64,000 nucleotides of DNA from Climacium dendroides (lineage: Eukaryota > Streptophyta > Bryopsida > Hypnales > Climaciaceae). The translations under genes and the position numbers were made by a program. The stretch spans positions 25,835,345 to 25,899,344 of the forward strand of contig OX467089.1 in the NCBI GenBank assembly GCA_950106755.1, in the 5' to 3' direction. The number at the start of each line of letters is the position of its first letter. Positions within the stretch are counted from its first letter, which is position 1. This document shows positions 29,001-41,170 of this stretch, one piece after another. The notes beneath the pieces are model-generated. The model was not told where the DNA came from. It searched no databases and saw nothing but the letters and a program-made list of their open reading frames with translations.

Positions 29001-29650
29001 TTCTAAATGACATACACATATTTTGAATGAAATGTATTTTTCATCTATATATTGCATATTTCATCCATGTCAATGGATGTAAATATCTTCTTTAAGCAAA
29101 TATAGACCACTTTCAACATGGTCCTAATAACTCTCACATGAGGGTAAACTTAGACATGAATTAAACAACTTTTGTCAAAAATGTCACATATCTTCTTGTA
29201 ATAGGTGCAAAGCGATATTGGAGTCTTGTCAAAATTTGAAGTGGAAATTTAAATCCGACTCTTCTTTGTCAAAACTAATTGTCACTTGCAATAAATGAAA
29301 ATGAAAAAACTTTTGTCATTTGACACTTCTAGTATCCCTCGATATCTAATTGTCCCTTGTATTGGATTGTTAGTGTATATTGTGGGTTTTTTATATAATG
29401 AAGTTCTACATCTTTTGTTCAAATAAATAAATACCTTACGTGAGGGTTTGATTTGGCACTCAAGTGCCAAAATTGAACTTCCACATTAGATTTTCAAGGG
29501 TCCATATCACCTCAGACTAATTACAAGATGTCACATGGCACTTTTTTTTTCTACAAAATGACTTAATTATTTCCAAATCTAATCTTCACAAAGATTAGAT
29601 GAATTTTTTTAACCCTAAAATGTTGACACAAAAGCCAAACATTTGATGGA
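26090..29650. other. AT-rich DNA between an inverted repeat pair
   Basis: Mostly AT-rich and without intact genes. A weak coding relic at 27440-28040 is listed separately. It could be the body of an old transposon bounded by the 25.9 and 29.7 kb inverted repeats. Confidence 0.35.
27440..28040 (+). pseudogene. Weak decayed coding relic, possibly gag-like
   Basis: Two adjacent frames give plausible protein-like text: LDDILILERECKVVVTKLLD and, further on, KGTKKGPQGKKYN followed across a stop by a cysteine-containing CGCRCKDHV stretch that recalls a broken zinc knuckle. Several stops and frameshifts are present. The assignment to a retroelement gag is a guess; no reverse transcriptase or integrase motif was found nearby. 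Confidence 0.25.
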
Positions 29651-29659
29651 TGGAAAAAT

Positions 29660-29850
29660 ATAATTGTAGTAGGACAAAGTGCAACTTTTCATCCTTGGAA
29701 TTTTGTTGTGAAAAGGGAAGGTCTTCTACAATGGTTTGACTTCCAATGAATGCTTTTGCTATTTCTTAAGTCAATGATTCATACAATAATGAAAACGGGG
29801 ATGATTTCCAAGGTCACCTTTTGTTCCGTAAGGGTCAAACAAACTTCCTA
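29660..29850. repeat. Right member of an inverted repeat pair
   Basis: The inverted counterpart of 25870-26080, with GTAGGACAAAGTGCAACTTT, GAAGGTCTTCTACAATGGTT and TTCCAAGGTCACC in reversed order. Confidence 0.65.
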
Positions 29851-29944
29851 GAATAATGTAGCAAGACTTCTCAAAGTCAAAACAATATCTTTATAATCAA
29901 ATCAAATTATCTTCAGGTACAAATGTCATGTGCAATAACCCCTA

Positions 29945-30130
29945 AAAGACCAAACGGTGTTTTTTAGCAACATAGCGATTTTGGACAGCTCACTACAAAT
30001 GAAATTTTTATTTTTTTTCATTGAAATTTTCACACAACATGGGTTCGAGGAGTACCTTAAAACCCAACAATTTTCATAACTTTTGACTACATGGTTAAAA
30101 AATTATTGTACGATATGTAATTTTCAACAT
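29945..30130 (+). repeat. Dispersed repeat copy (with 35510-35705)
   Basis: It shares with 35510-35705 the order ACCAAxx, TTTTTAGCAACA / TTTTTCAACA, TTGAAATTTT, ATACAACTTG-type, GAGTA, ACAATTTT, ATAACTTTTGACTA and ATGGTTA, then a stretch like AAATTATTGTA. Moderately diverged direct copies about 5.6 kb apart. Confidence 0.6.
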
Positions 30131-30175
30131 TAGCCCCCAACTAGTCGCGCTTATAATTGTACAAGAAGCCCCTTG

Positions 30176-30380
30176 CAGAGGGTGTTTTGGCCCTTGTATT
30201 TTAACCCTAGGAAAAACATAAAAATCTTTCATTTGCTATACAATTTTATTATATTTTTCAAATTTTGAGTTCATCTTTGCAACCATAGGCCCCAAATTAG
30301 TTAGCAGAGGTATGGAGAAATAGAATTAACACATCACAAAACAGGGAACTTTTTTCTTGCTGATTCACCAGAGGCTCATC
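30176..30380. repeat. Degenerate relative of the 39.9-kb MULE-like MITE
   Basis: The interior order CCCTAGGAAAAACAT, AAATTTTGAGTTCATCTTTG CAA and GGCCCCAAATTAGTTAGCAG matches the interior of 39928-40164. The termini are diverged, so this is probably an older copy. Confidence 0.45.
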
Positions 30381-32349
30381 ATACAACTATAAGCTCACCC
30401 CCACCTCCACATGAAGCCCGCCCTAAAGGCTTCCTGTAAAGATGAATAACTTAGCAAGAATGTTGTTGTCTACCCCAACAGTGTAGCTTTAGAAAGAGAA
30501 TCCCAAGTTGACATTGAATACATACATACTTTTTAGGTATTTATATATAGATCATCCCAATGATCCACATTTCACCGGATACCCCTTTTTATTTGTTTAT
30601 TTATTTATTTTGGCCACAACCCATTAAGTGGGAAGGAATTTCCACAGGATACCCTTTTTTCGAAAGTGGAAATCTTGACTAAGTTATGATTGAATCTCGG
30701 ACAGGTTCTGTTCTGATTGATGAATGGTGGCGGAGTCCATGAGTGAGCTTTTGGGCCACATGATGCACAGGCACGCAGAGGGTAGAAGCATGTGCACCTT
30801 CAACCATAATAGGAAACCAAATTTGGTTGTGGACCTCAGTTTAGGGAAGCTCCATCAATGAACACCACCTGCTTTTGAACTTGCAACTCAACAACAACAA
30901 CAACAACAAAACAAAACAAAACCGAATTTTATGTTATTACTGCAGGCCTCTCTACTTTGCCCATTTTTTTCTTTGTTTTGCTCTCTTTTCCCTCTTCCTC
31001 CCGTTCAAACTTCCGTGGCCTTTGGGAGGCCTTGCTGCCTGCACCAAACATTGCCCCTCTTTTTTTTGGCATGAAAATGTGAACATGAGGTCCAATGGCT
31101 TTAAACTAATCTTACCCCAGACAATGGGGGAAGTGGTGGGGACTTCTGGTTGAATTCTTACACTGACCTTGTTGGCTTACTTAGTTCCCCCTTCTTGTGT
31201 TCTGACAAGGATACCCAAGGTGTGTGATTTTTGCCTTGAGTGTTGTGTTGTTGCTAGCCCTTGAAGGCTGTATAGTAGAACCACACCCATTACCAACCAC
31301 AACCCCATAAGCAATCAATCAATAAGGGGCTGAAATTCAAGAGAGTCTGAGGCTAATTTTCAAACATGAGTTCTTGATTCCCCACCATCAATTCCTCCAT
31401 TCTTTTCATGACACATCTGTTTGATTTGGAGTGCCACAGTGAACAAGAAGCAGTCTCTTAAATGAGCAGTTTTGGAATAGTCTTCACATTGGACATGGGT
31501 CCAGACCAACTTTTGCCTTCCAAAATTCATAGTAATTTCATTTCAAGTGATGAAATTACCAAATTTTGGCAATCCCCCTCATTTCCATCTCTGCGCCTGG
31601 GAAAATATTTCCTTCATCATGTCCACAGTTGCTTATTCAGTCAGTTATGGGTGGTTCTACCATATGTTTCCAAAAAGAAAGAAAAATAAGAAGAAAATGT
31701 GAACATGTACCACATAAAGGTCCTTCACAGGTTAACTTATTTGTGATGGCAGTTGAACAAGCAGTGGCCTTCAAAGATAATTGCCATGGAAATTGTCCAT
31801 GTGTTTCTAAAAGAAAAGAAAATAATTCAAGGTCAATTTGCTGTCGAGGCCTGGCTCTCCACCTGACAACAGATGCACACTTCTTCCCCAGTGAGTTGAG
31901 GCAGGTAACATAAACTTATTATTACTGGCACCAACCCCTTCAACAAAATCCTAACTGTAAGTTCAAGTTCAGCTTACACTTAACACTTCCCTGTCCGTCT
32001 GCAACAATCTCAGTTGCACCATTCAACTTCTGTTTCACTGAAAAAGGAAAGAAGGAAGGAAAGAAAGAAAGAAAAAGATCTCCCCCCCACCATGTAATTC
32101 AGTTAGGGTTTGCTCCATCTGCAGTAACTTAACTTATCATATGACAGAGTGAAGTCTTTGCTTGTGTTGAAAAAAAACTAAAATAAGACTAAGTTAAAAG
32201 GCGCGCAGCTTCTCAGCACAGTTAAGGAATCATGCTCACTTAATAAACACTACACTAGTGTGTCCTGTGCCGTTGCCACAGTCAAAAACAAAAGTAAAAG
32301 TAATTTTTAAATTTTTTTTAATTTATAAAAACTTTAAAATTTAATAACT
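30381..32349. other. Intergenic DNA, moderate GC, no recognised gene
   Basis: Frames of up to 115 codons occur, but none resembles a family I know, and there is no splice-consistent chain. Short microsatellites are present (CAA near 30893, GAAA near 32045). Confidence 0.45.
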
Positions 32350-32490
32350 TTCACACCGTACGTCTGAACACCACGAAATCAAGCCGGTGCACCCTTCCTC
32401 GCTGAGGAGGGCTTTCCAACAATACCAAGCATGTGACGCGAGGGGCACATGATCCGGGAGATCTCAACATGACAAACAGAACAAACAAAT
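32350..32490. repeat. Dispersed repeat copy (with 50332-50470)
   Basis: It shares with the later copy CACACCGTACxTCTGAAxACxC, the GTGCACC-then-CTTCCTCGCTGAG-like block, GAGGGCTTT, and AGATCTCAxC followed by AACAAACAA. About 120-140 bp long, same strand. It might be a fragment of a long terminal repeat, but no partner end was seen. Confidence 0.6.
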
Positions 32491-34685
32491 GTATAGATTC
32501 CAGGATCAATTGCATGAACACACAACTTGTATTATGTTTAACTAAGAATGAGTTATGAGGAAGTTTTTGAGTTCCAAACTGATAAGTTACATGTGCGAGC
32601 AACAATGAATGGCACTAGGGACTCTCACTCCCTGGCTAGTGCATGCATTCTCTTCTTCTATTGTTCGCTAGTCAGTCAACGCAGTTGGGTTAACTTCCCA
32701 CTTGTGTGCATCAGCTTTATGTTAACTTCACTCATGAAGTTTTTGGTGCTGCCAGACTAGATGCGATTTCACAGCTCACAGACACAGCATGAGTTGGGTT
32801 AACTTCACAACTTGTGCAGGGATTTGAGAATTAAATTTTTTTTTTTTTTTCTCCCCCCCTTTTCATGATTTTGTTGGCTCAAAGAAAGGAGTCACCTTTA
32901 CTGCCATGTGTGCACAGGATTTCACTTGACCACTCAATAATAACAAAGCTACTGAATGATCTGGCTGTGCCGACGCTCTAAATGATCCCCGTTTCAAAAT
33001 GGGCATGTGCATAGGGTTGCATAGCTTTAATGATTGTTGGGTTTGAATTCTAAAAGCAGGAGAATGTCAAGCTGGAGGGCTGGCAGGGAAGGGGGGAGTT
33101 AGTTGGCCTGGGACTGTTCCCAAATTGTAAGGGAAGTAAGGGAGCAGGAGTGGGGAGAGAGTGATTTGGGGGGCAGAATTCCTGTGTTTTCTTTTTTGCA
33201 CATAACACCCAAACACATGAAATTGAAGTCACAGCATTTCAAATTGATTGGAGCTCGGATGTGCACCCAAGTGGAGCAGGAGTCGTTTATGGACACCTGA
33301 AAATAAGCCCTAAAACTGAAGTCCATGTGGACCGGATGCTGATGGACAGGTGAGTTTTCATGAACGTGTCGCAGTGATGGGGCTGGGTTTTACGTTGGCC
33401 AATAAAACCACTGTGATACAAGGCAAGCTTAGGGTCTGTTGCTTCATGGTACAGTAGTCTGTTGTCCGTAGTAGGTGCATTTGTGCACTTGTTTTCACAG
33501 GTTTGTATTATATTCATACAAGCTCGGAAAAATACAATACTAATTTGGTTGGTTTCCTAAACCATTTCATGACAAGTGCAAATCACTTCTTTCTATCCCT
33601 ACACTCAAGATCTGCATATCTTGAATAAGGTAGAAGTACCTATTTCAGACAGGCCTCCTATGATGGTTTGGTAGACTAACCTATTGTGGACAACAGTTGA
33701 ATGCAGTGGTTATTGAGAAAGATTTTATGTTTGTTCCTTCTCGCCCATTCATCTCTCTTCTTTCTTGGCTTAGGAAAAAGTGTCAAAGGTAATAAAATAG
33801 ATGAGTCTATGAAACTACAATAGGTCCGGATGAAAAATCGTCTTTTATATTCAATAAAATATTCATTCTAGGAGAAAAAAATTCATTTTTTTGGCATTCT
33901 TCAGCAACCTTATTTTTGCACACCGTGAAGCAATTCCTCCATGACTTTCCCAAATCATACACACTGAAATGCTTAAATTATCCGAAATAGGTACTTCTAC
34001 CTTGAGTGTCACATTTAGGTGCTTCTACTTTCATTTCATTTGTGTCAAAAACAAAAACTGTGGATTGCAATAAAATCACACTAGCCATGAGTAGAAAATT
34101 GTCAAAGCTCTTATTTGTCTTTGTAAACCGTGTTATTGTCATTTCAAAGAGTAAATGACAAGAACAAGGTACATTGAAACCATTTATGGTACTAGCACGG
34201 TTAATAGTATTCCTACCTTACCCATGGATTGAGTATCAAACCCAAACTTCAAAAGGACGAGACCAACACTAGTAGAAATCATGGGCCTAGTAGACTAGCC
34301 AAATGACCACACAATTGCCCCAAAATTAGTCTTAAGACTCCGGTCATCTTCTTGGTCCAGTTCATCACATGTCCAAATTGTTCAAAGATTAAAAGTTGAT
34401 TAAAATTAAACCTCGTTAATTTTACATTAATGTAGAAAATGGTTTGATCTTTTACAAAAAAAATTCAGCTGGACTTCAAGCTAAAGGCCAAGCAACAACT
34501 GGTACAAAGACCTAATGAAAGTAGTAGATAATTTAACATTGGGACATGTGGATCCTTTGCAAGTTGCTACAGAGATCAAATTAGTTTGATATGAAACTCT
34601 TGTCTAGTAAGTTGACTATTGTTCTAACTCTAGTCTCAGAGAGTGGTCTTTCAAGGTCCATAATTCTACTAGTGTCATCAACAAA
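32491..34685. other. Intergenic DNA without recognised genes
   Basis: Short frames only. The GC-richer stretch at 33060-33420 has overlapping frames on both strands, none family-like. Confidence 0.45.
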
Positions 34686-34760
34686 ATGGGGAATTTCATT
34701 AAAATGGCAAATATTCTATTACTTTGAATGGAATATCACCATTTTAATGAAATTCCCCAT
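34686..34760. mobile_element. Minimal MITE, 75 bp
   Basis: A near-complete palindrome made of the family ends only: ATGGGGAATTTCATTAAAAT and ATTTTAATGAAATTCCCCAT, with about 35 bp between, flanked by an exact CAAA duplication. It is the shortest and cleanest copy in the window. Confidence 0.9.
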
Positions 34761-37700
34761 CAAAATAGTTAGCAAAAAATGATCATATTTTTGGATGATA
34801 GCGGCATTCTTCATTTCTACAAGTGACCTTTAAAGTCATGATCTATTAGTTACTTCTTGGACTCAACATCTTTACAAAGTACTCCCTACGTCTCAAAATA
34901 AATCCAAGGTTGTAAAAAAATTAGTTGTTTTGAATTGAATTTGATATTTTTAATAGCCAATAGAAATGAAACACTCAACATACTTGATGGTGTCATGTAG
35001 GCAATGAAGAGTGATCAACAACTCCCCTTGATGCTACAACTTGTCCTTGCCCATGTGTAGCTACTCATAGTAATTGTCTAGACTACTAGAAGAGGAAAAT
35101 ATTGTCCAACTTTTTTTTGTCGATGTTCCAAAAAGCTTTCTCTAAAGCATCAATTAGAGAAGCACGGTCTTTTTAAGAGAGTTGTAGAAGGTGTATCCTT
35201 CTTCCAATGGTTCAATCACTTGCAAGTCTCAATCAAATATAGTTCAATGCATGGAGCTATTCACAAAATAGAAAAAAATTGACAATTTTGGGGGTCAATT
35301 TATAATATGATCCATGTGGTTGTAGACTTTGAAACTTTGATGCTTGATGGAGATGACTAGAAGCTGCAACAACTATGCATTCCCGTCAAATCATGAGCAC
35401 CTTCCATGTTAATCAAGTCTTTGCTAAGAAACTATGGATTTATTTTGAAACAAAAGGAATAAATTTTAATATAATGGAACAAAATACAATTCATTATGGC
35501 ATATTAATCACCAAAGGACCAAGTCTGTAGCATTTTTCAACAAGTTGTTGAATTGGTCATCCATTTACAAACATGATTTTCATTTTTTTCCTTGAAATTT
35601 TTATACAACTTGTGGTCAAGGAGTAAATTTAAGGTGCTACAATTTTTATAACTTTTGACTAAATGGTTATAAATTTATTGTATAATATATAGTTTCTTTT
35701 GGAGTCCAAGCAATGCAAGCAACTAATTCAATTAATTTATATTTTAATAAATAAAAAATTGAAATTGGTTTTCTAGATTTTTGTATACATGGAATTTTTG
35801 ATGGCAAGCGCTTATGGAATTTATACTGTAAATCAACTTTGAAGACCTTTATTTAACTCAATTTTCAATATTTTTAGAAATTAAATTATAATTGTAGGAT
35901 GTAGATTATTTATTACATTATTACAACCAATAGGGTTGACACTTTTCAATTCTATAACTAAATTCTTAACAATTTAGTATTTTAAATCATTTTCAATTTC
36001 TTACTACTTATTATTTTTTTCAAGCATGAATATGAAATGTTTTTTGTTGGAATTTTTTATATGTATTTTCAACCTATTTCTTCAACTTATTATGGAGATT
36101 TGCAAATTGTAGGATCTATACAATTTTGGGTAAAAAGTTTGAAAGATGAAATCAAACCATTTGGGAGGAGTTGAAAATACTTCTTTTTGAAATCCAAGCA
36201 TTGTGATCTTGCAATTAGTAAGGTTTTTTATTCTCGAATTTTAGGAGGATGTACTCTAACAAGTTAACTAAAGGATCCTATGATTGGATTTGTTAATGAA
36301 TAAATCTTGATCAAGATTTTTGCCTTGCTTTGAAGACCAGTATTTTGAAGTAATTTTGGGCCTCTAAATATGAAAGAACTCTATTACCTTTCATTTAGGC
36401 TAATGTGTACATGTGGAGTCAAAATCACAATTAGGTATTTTTTGACAATGTAGACAAATGGAAATTACTAATATTAGAAAATAAAAATAAATTGGAAAGT
36501 TTATGTAATTTCTATGAATTGTCAAAGTAGTCAAGACTTGAAGAAACCTCAAAGTGTTCAATAGGTGCATGTTACTTTGAAGTGCCTTGTGAAAGACCCC
36601 AAACCATTCACTAAAAGCTTTTTATTTTACTATCATGAAGCACCATTGTATAATAGGAGCCATTCAAAGTGAATGGTTCAATGACATATTGGTGACACTT
36701 CGATAGAAGCCTATTTGATAGAAGTAGGAGTTCTAGCTTCCATAGCAACAATTTGTGAAGGAAAAGAAGGAAGTTTAAAATATAAGTTAGAGGACTACAC
36801 TGATATATCTCTTATTAGTGGGGGCACATAACTTGATTATAGCAATGTGATTTGCAAAATAGGATAGCTAATCATTTTATTTTATTTTGGAAATCAATAG
36901 TACACTAAAGGAAAATGTAAAACGTCAAAGTGGTCATTCAAAGTTTGCATCTTGCATCTATCTTCCCCATCAAGGATAAATGTTAAAAAAAATTACCTTT
37001 GAGGGTGTCTTTCACTACATTTGTACATTGCCATATTTTTCCCAGAAATACACACTTGGTCATGTTAAGCAGCCTCTCATTTCCAACAGCAAGCATTACA
37101 ATATTTTTCTAAAAACATGAGAAAATCAATGACTGTATTACCTTCAATTTTGTAGTTTACATATTTGGCCGATACTTCATGGGAATTGGAGAATAATAAG
37201 GGCCGCGTATTATGAATGTAGCGGTCAGAACCGTGTCCCCTGAACCACTCAAGGGTTAAGCCAAACTGAACCATTCCCACGGTACCCTCTCCCTGCCCCA
37301 GAGCTGATTTCCACGGTGACCGGCTCGTCCTTGTACGGAAGGGTTCCTAACGCCCTGGCAGGCAGGCCCAAGAGCAGACCCGGCCGCACTAATTTCAAAT
37401 AGTGTGATTCTGCTCCCCCAGTCGGCCAGTCCCCTGCTAGTTCCGGCAGAGTTGAACGTGGAGGAAGCATCGCCCGTGACAGTACGTGTGCTCCATGAAT
37501 GCGCGCAGGACCCCAGAAACACATGCAGGTCCACACTGGCCAGGACGGAACGGAGGATCATTTGCACGCCTCTCCAGGTCACCGATTTTTTTTACATCCA
37601 TCCACCCTACACTCATTAAGTCTCATCCAAAATTCAGCAAAGTGAGCCCTAAATGGTTGGGGAGAATTTTTTTATTCATCTTCCCTGGCTCTCTCTCTCT

Positions 37701-37804
37701 CTTTTCCTTGTGTATAAGGATGAAAACCATGTAAGACTTTGACAAAAAATTGGCAAGGGAAAAAAAAAACATTGAAGTTACACCAAGGGTCTATTAGCAT
37801 TATG
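34761..37804. other. AT-rich intergenic DNA; dispersed repeat at 35510-35705
   Basis: No gene recognised. 35510-35705 is a diverged direct copy of 29945-30130. A GC-rich islet at 37200-37600 has overlapping frames on both strands, but none looks like a known protein. Confidence 0.5.
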
Positions 37805-37963
37805 ATGGTGAATTTCATTAAAATGGTGGTGATTTTTACCATTTTTCATACTCCATGTGCCATTCTAATGGAATGTTGTGTCATCTTTGACATATTCAGT
37901 GCCATTTAAGTGGAATTTAGTGCCATTCTACAGGAATACTGCCATTTTAACAAAATTGCCCAT
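37805..37963. mobile_element. MITE, 160-bp subfamily, second copy
   Basis: Bounded by ATGGTGAATTTCATTAAAAT and ATTTTAACAAAATTGCCCAT. The interior is nearly identical to 23429-23588 (ATACTCCATGTGCCATTCTA, CATCTTTGACATATTCA). The flanking 4-mers do not match (TATG, AGTT), so the target duplication is lost or the ends are rearranged. Confidence 0.8.
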
Positions 37964-38284
37964 AGTTCTTAAATCCTTCGTTTCTTTAGATTTTAAACCT
38001 GAACATTGCACATAGAGGTTGGCTTTGGATTAGGATTATACTATGGATTAGCAGGGAATGTAGAATCTAATCACTGGATGTGGTATTTTTATTATGCAAT
38101 GTTGTATTTTTAGTATGATAAGGTTTAGATCATATAATTAATGACATCCAAATAATAGTTGCAAAGTGAATTGTTGGTCTTATCATGTTTTAGTACATAT
38201 ACCATATTCAAAGAATAGAATACAATACCACATATGCATCTCAATATAATCATGTAGGGGTCAATTAATGGTCCCTTCTAAGGT

Positions 38285-38580
38285 GTGAGGGTCCATAAAG
38301 CACCCAAGTTCAAAATGTGTCCGCCGGCTAATGTCAAGGTACATGTTTGGAAATTGAATATATCAATGGTGAACACAATGCTTCGTCAAGGGCCCTAGAC
38401 CATTCCAACTTCAAAAATCCATTAAAGGTTTTAAAAAATATGAAACAACTTGCATAGAATATTAGTTTTGTTTTTCTTTCAAGGACATTTTTTTTTAATA
38501 AATGATTGAGGAGTTCAACTTCCCCCTCCAATGCACGATTAGTTGCTAAATGATCCTTTTATGAACCTCCTAAGGTGGGC
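38285..38580. repeat. Dispersed repeat, palindrome-free copy
   Basis: The partner of 25375-25690. The block that carries the 105-bp palindrome there is replaced here by unrelated sequence, consistent with a later insertion in the other copy. Confidence 0.6.
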
Positions 38581-38775
38581 CTCCCAATTGAATGCGTTAC
38601 TAATCCAACACCACCATCTTCCACTCCATGTACATCTCCAAAATCAATTACAAGAGAACTTCTAACAAGTGAACTTTTGTAAGCCAATAACCTCTTGAGA
38701 GTGATATTATTTCTTCAATCTTGGCTTAGACATATTCAAGATGTACAAAATAAGTAAAAAAATCTCCACTTTCTT

Positions 38776-38918
38776 CACTACAAAAAAAACAAGGGTATAA
38801 ATGACTTGTTCACAATGACTTCAAGCACAACAATGACTATTTTGCAGTCATTGTAGACAAGAAATGACTAATACAGTCATTGTGAACAAGTCATTTATAC
38901 CCTTGTTTTTTTGTAGTG
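38776..38918. mobile_element. CACTA-type MITE, 143 bp
   Basis: It begins CACTACAAAAAAAACAAGGG and ends with the exact inverse TGTAGTG. The arms pair over about 44 bp (38776-38819 and 38875-38918) with essentially no mismatches. CACTA termini place it near the CACTA/EnSpm group. The flanking triplets (CTT, CAT) do not form a clear duplication. Confidence 0.85.
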
Positions 38919-39127
38919 CATTGGATTTGGAATCCAAATGTCGTTTTTACTCTCAAGACTTCCAAAAATCTTCAAATGTCATTACTATTGTGGCCCATCT
39001 CCAAAGTAATAACCTCTATGATGTAATATTCTCTTTTGGTCTTGGAGTTATTGCCTTATTGAAATTCTAGTGTATGTACTTGTGTAGAAGAACCTATTTT
39101 AGAACCAAACTTCTTTTTCTTCCTAAC

Positions 39128-39290
39128 CTTTGCATATGGTATCCAAATGTCGCGTTCTTTGGTGCATTGGAACCTATGCCTTTCACTTGTCATCAAAAAA
39201 ATCAATGAAAATTTGACCAATCTAGTAAAAGTAACTAGGCAAAGTAGCAAAAAGTGGTGGATTTGGGGGTATCCACCTTTAGGTATGTTT
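39128..39290 (+). repeat. Dispersed repeat copy 2 (GTATCCAAATGTC family)
   Basis: It starts GTATCCAAATGTCGCGTTCT and runs through GGAACCTATG, GTAACTAGGCAAAGTAGC and AAAAAGTGGTGG. Orientation matches copy 1. Confidence 0.8.
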
Positions 39291-39927
39291 ACACTTGGTG
39301 TTAGGGTCAATGTGAATTTGGTTTAGAAGGTAGAATTACCCAATATCTTCATCCACCAAATTCTGCCACCTATACAAAATAGTGAAACTAGGTTGCCTTT
39401 CACTAATTTCTTGACATTCTACACTATATAAATATGTATTGTTATTATAGAAAGATGCAGTAATGCAAAAACCATGTGTGTGATATGGGTTGGTACATTG
39501 GTTCATGGCCCAAGTTCAGAGAGTTGCATGCGCCTCCATGTGGACAAATAATAAGTCATGAAGTAACTTTTTTAGGTAATTAATGCAACCTAATTGTTAA
39601 GGCAACCCAATTTCACTATTTTGTGTACAAGACCCTTTTATTTGTCTCAGTGGCCCACCCACTACCACAATCTTAGCAACCATTTATTATAATTGCAATG
39701 CACTTGGAGAGTTGACACGTCAGCCCTATGCTTCCACAAGGGTCCATTTACACTTCAACATTTTCACTTTGAAAAATCACAAAAAATCCACTTCTTATCG
39801 GAATGTCACTTCATTCTTTTCACAAATGGCTTCTCTCAAACTTTTCAATCTTTGAAAAAAATATAAAAGCTAACAAATAGTTTCTCCAAAGTACCTCAAT
39901 AGCAAATTTGTGTGGTGATGGACTGAT

Positions 39928-40164
39928 GGCCAGGGTGAATTGACCCCTTCATTGCCCCGTTTTACCCCTGGGAAAAACATTGTGGAATTTTTTATTTGCA
40001 ATTAGATGAATTTTTTTGCAAATTTTGAATTCAGATTTTCAATTAGCAGGCCCAAATTAGGTAGGGGCAATTTAAAAATATAAAAATCATGGCAAAAAAA
40101 TAAGGGGATTTTTTTTCACAATTAACCCTGGTCGGGGTAATAACGAGGTCAGTTCTCCCTGGCC
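39928..40164. mobile_element. MULE-like MITE with 10-bp target duplication
   Basis: A 237-bp element starting GGCCAGGGTGAATTGACCCC and ending with the inverse, GAGGTCAGTTCTCCCTGGCC. It is flanked by the exact direct repeat ATGGACTGAT (39918-39927 and 40165-40174). A 9-10-bp duplication is characteristic of Mutator-like elements. The interior is AT-rich and non-coding. Confidence 0.9.
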
Positions 40165-40204
40165 ATGGACTGATCTACCTCAAGTCTAAAGTTATTCCTA
40201 ATAA

Positions 40205-40536
40205 GGGCCATTTCACACTATGGCCGTCCAAGCCGAGAGGCCGTGGGAGTGAGTGGCTAAACTTTGATGAGAGTCCAAAGAAATCAGCAATTAATAGGCA
40301 AACTCCACGGCCTCTCGACCATAGTTTGGGTCTCCATAGTTTGGCCGCCCAAACTTCCTTTGAGAGTTTGTCACTTTATGGGCACTTTTCTTGCCATGTA
40401 GGCAATTTGGAGGGTGACATCCTTTGGGTTGTGTCTTCTAGTGTGAAGGGTCGAGAGGCCAAACTCTTGGTTTCTTGAAATGTGATTGGTGGAAACCCAC
40501 GGCCTCTCAACCTTTGGCCATAGTGTGAATTGGCCC
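40205..40536. mobile_element. Tourist/PIF-Harbinger-type MITE with TAA duplication
   Basis: A 332-bp element with termini GGGCCATTTCACACTATGGC and the inverse GCCATAGTGTGAATTGGCCC (one mismatch), flanked by TAA on both sides (40202-40204 and 40537-40539). TAA/TTA duplication with G-rich termini is typical of PIF/Harbinger derivatives. The interior repeats GAGAGGCC words in both orientations. Confidence 0.88.
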
Positions 40537-40715
40537 TAAGGCACGTTTGCACTTGGTGCTATGTGTGATGTTTGGAATGTGAAATCAGGTTCGGAAGTAG
40601 TTCTAAATTTGTTCCTAAGACCCTCAATAACAACACTCTTCAACACCAAGTGTGAACATACCTTAAGACCCTCGATAACGACACCCTTTTAACACCAAGT
40701 GAGAACAGACCTTTT
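40537..40715. repeat. Second TIR family, partly duplicated end
   Basis: It starts AAGGCACGTTTGCACTTGGTG and has two successive inverse ends (CAACACCAAGTGTGAACATACC at about 40650 and AACACCAAGTGAGAACAGACC at about 40700), separated by 53 bp of duplicated sequence (AAGACCCTCxATAACxACAC). A solo end of the same family, AGGTATGTTTACACTTGGTG, lies at 39281. Confidence 0.65.
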
Positions 40716-41170
40716 AGTTGCTCAATAATGTTGTTCAGCCTGGCTCAAGTGCAAATGGCTCTCCAGTTCCTGGGCAATGTTCCCAACCCGGCGCCTGAAA
40801 TAAAAGGTAAGGAGAAAAGCTTGGGCTTGAGTGGGCCGGGTCGGGCCGGTCCGTGCTGGGCCGGGTGGGTCTGAGGGTTAGACTCACTGGGCTATCATAC
40901 CTTACCTGGGGAAGATTCATCTTCTGAGCGGGGCAATCTCTTCCTGTGGATTTCCCCATCATGAGTGGACTCTTCTATCCCCGTTTGCACATGCAGCCTC
41001 GCCCATCATTAATGGGGCCACTCATCCTATCATGCACTTTTACAGGCAGGGACGGACACCCCAGGGGAGGAGAGGGACGACCGGGAGGACCGGACTGAAC
41101 CCATCGGTACAAATTACTGGGGGGTGAAAAATTAAAATGACCTGGGAAGTAGAGGGCCCCTCAATCCGGT

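Noticed and set aside
25870..29850. LTR retrotransposon
   Set aside because: The end repeats are inverted rather than direct, and no reverse transcriptase, integrase or primer-binding site was seen.
37200..37640. GC-rich islet with frames on both strands
   Set aside because: Frames of 65-108 codons lack family resemblance, and the composition alone makes long frames likely.
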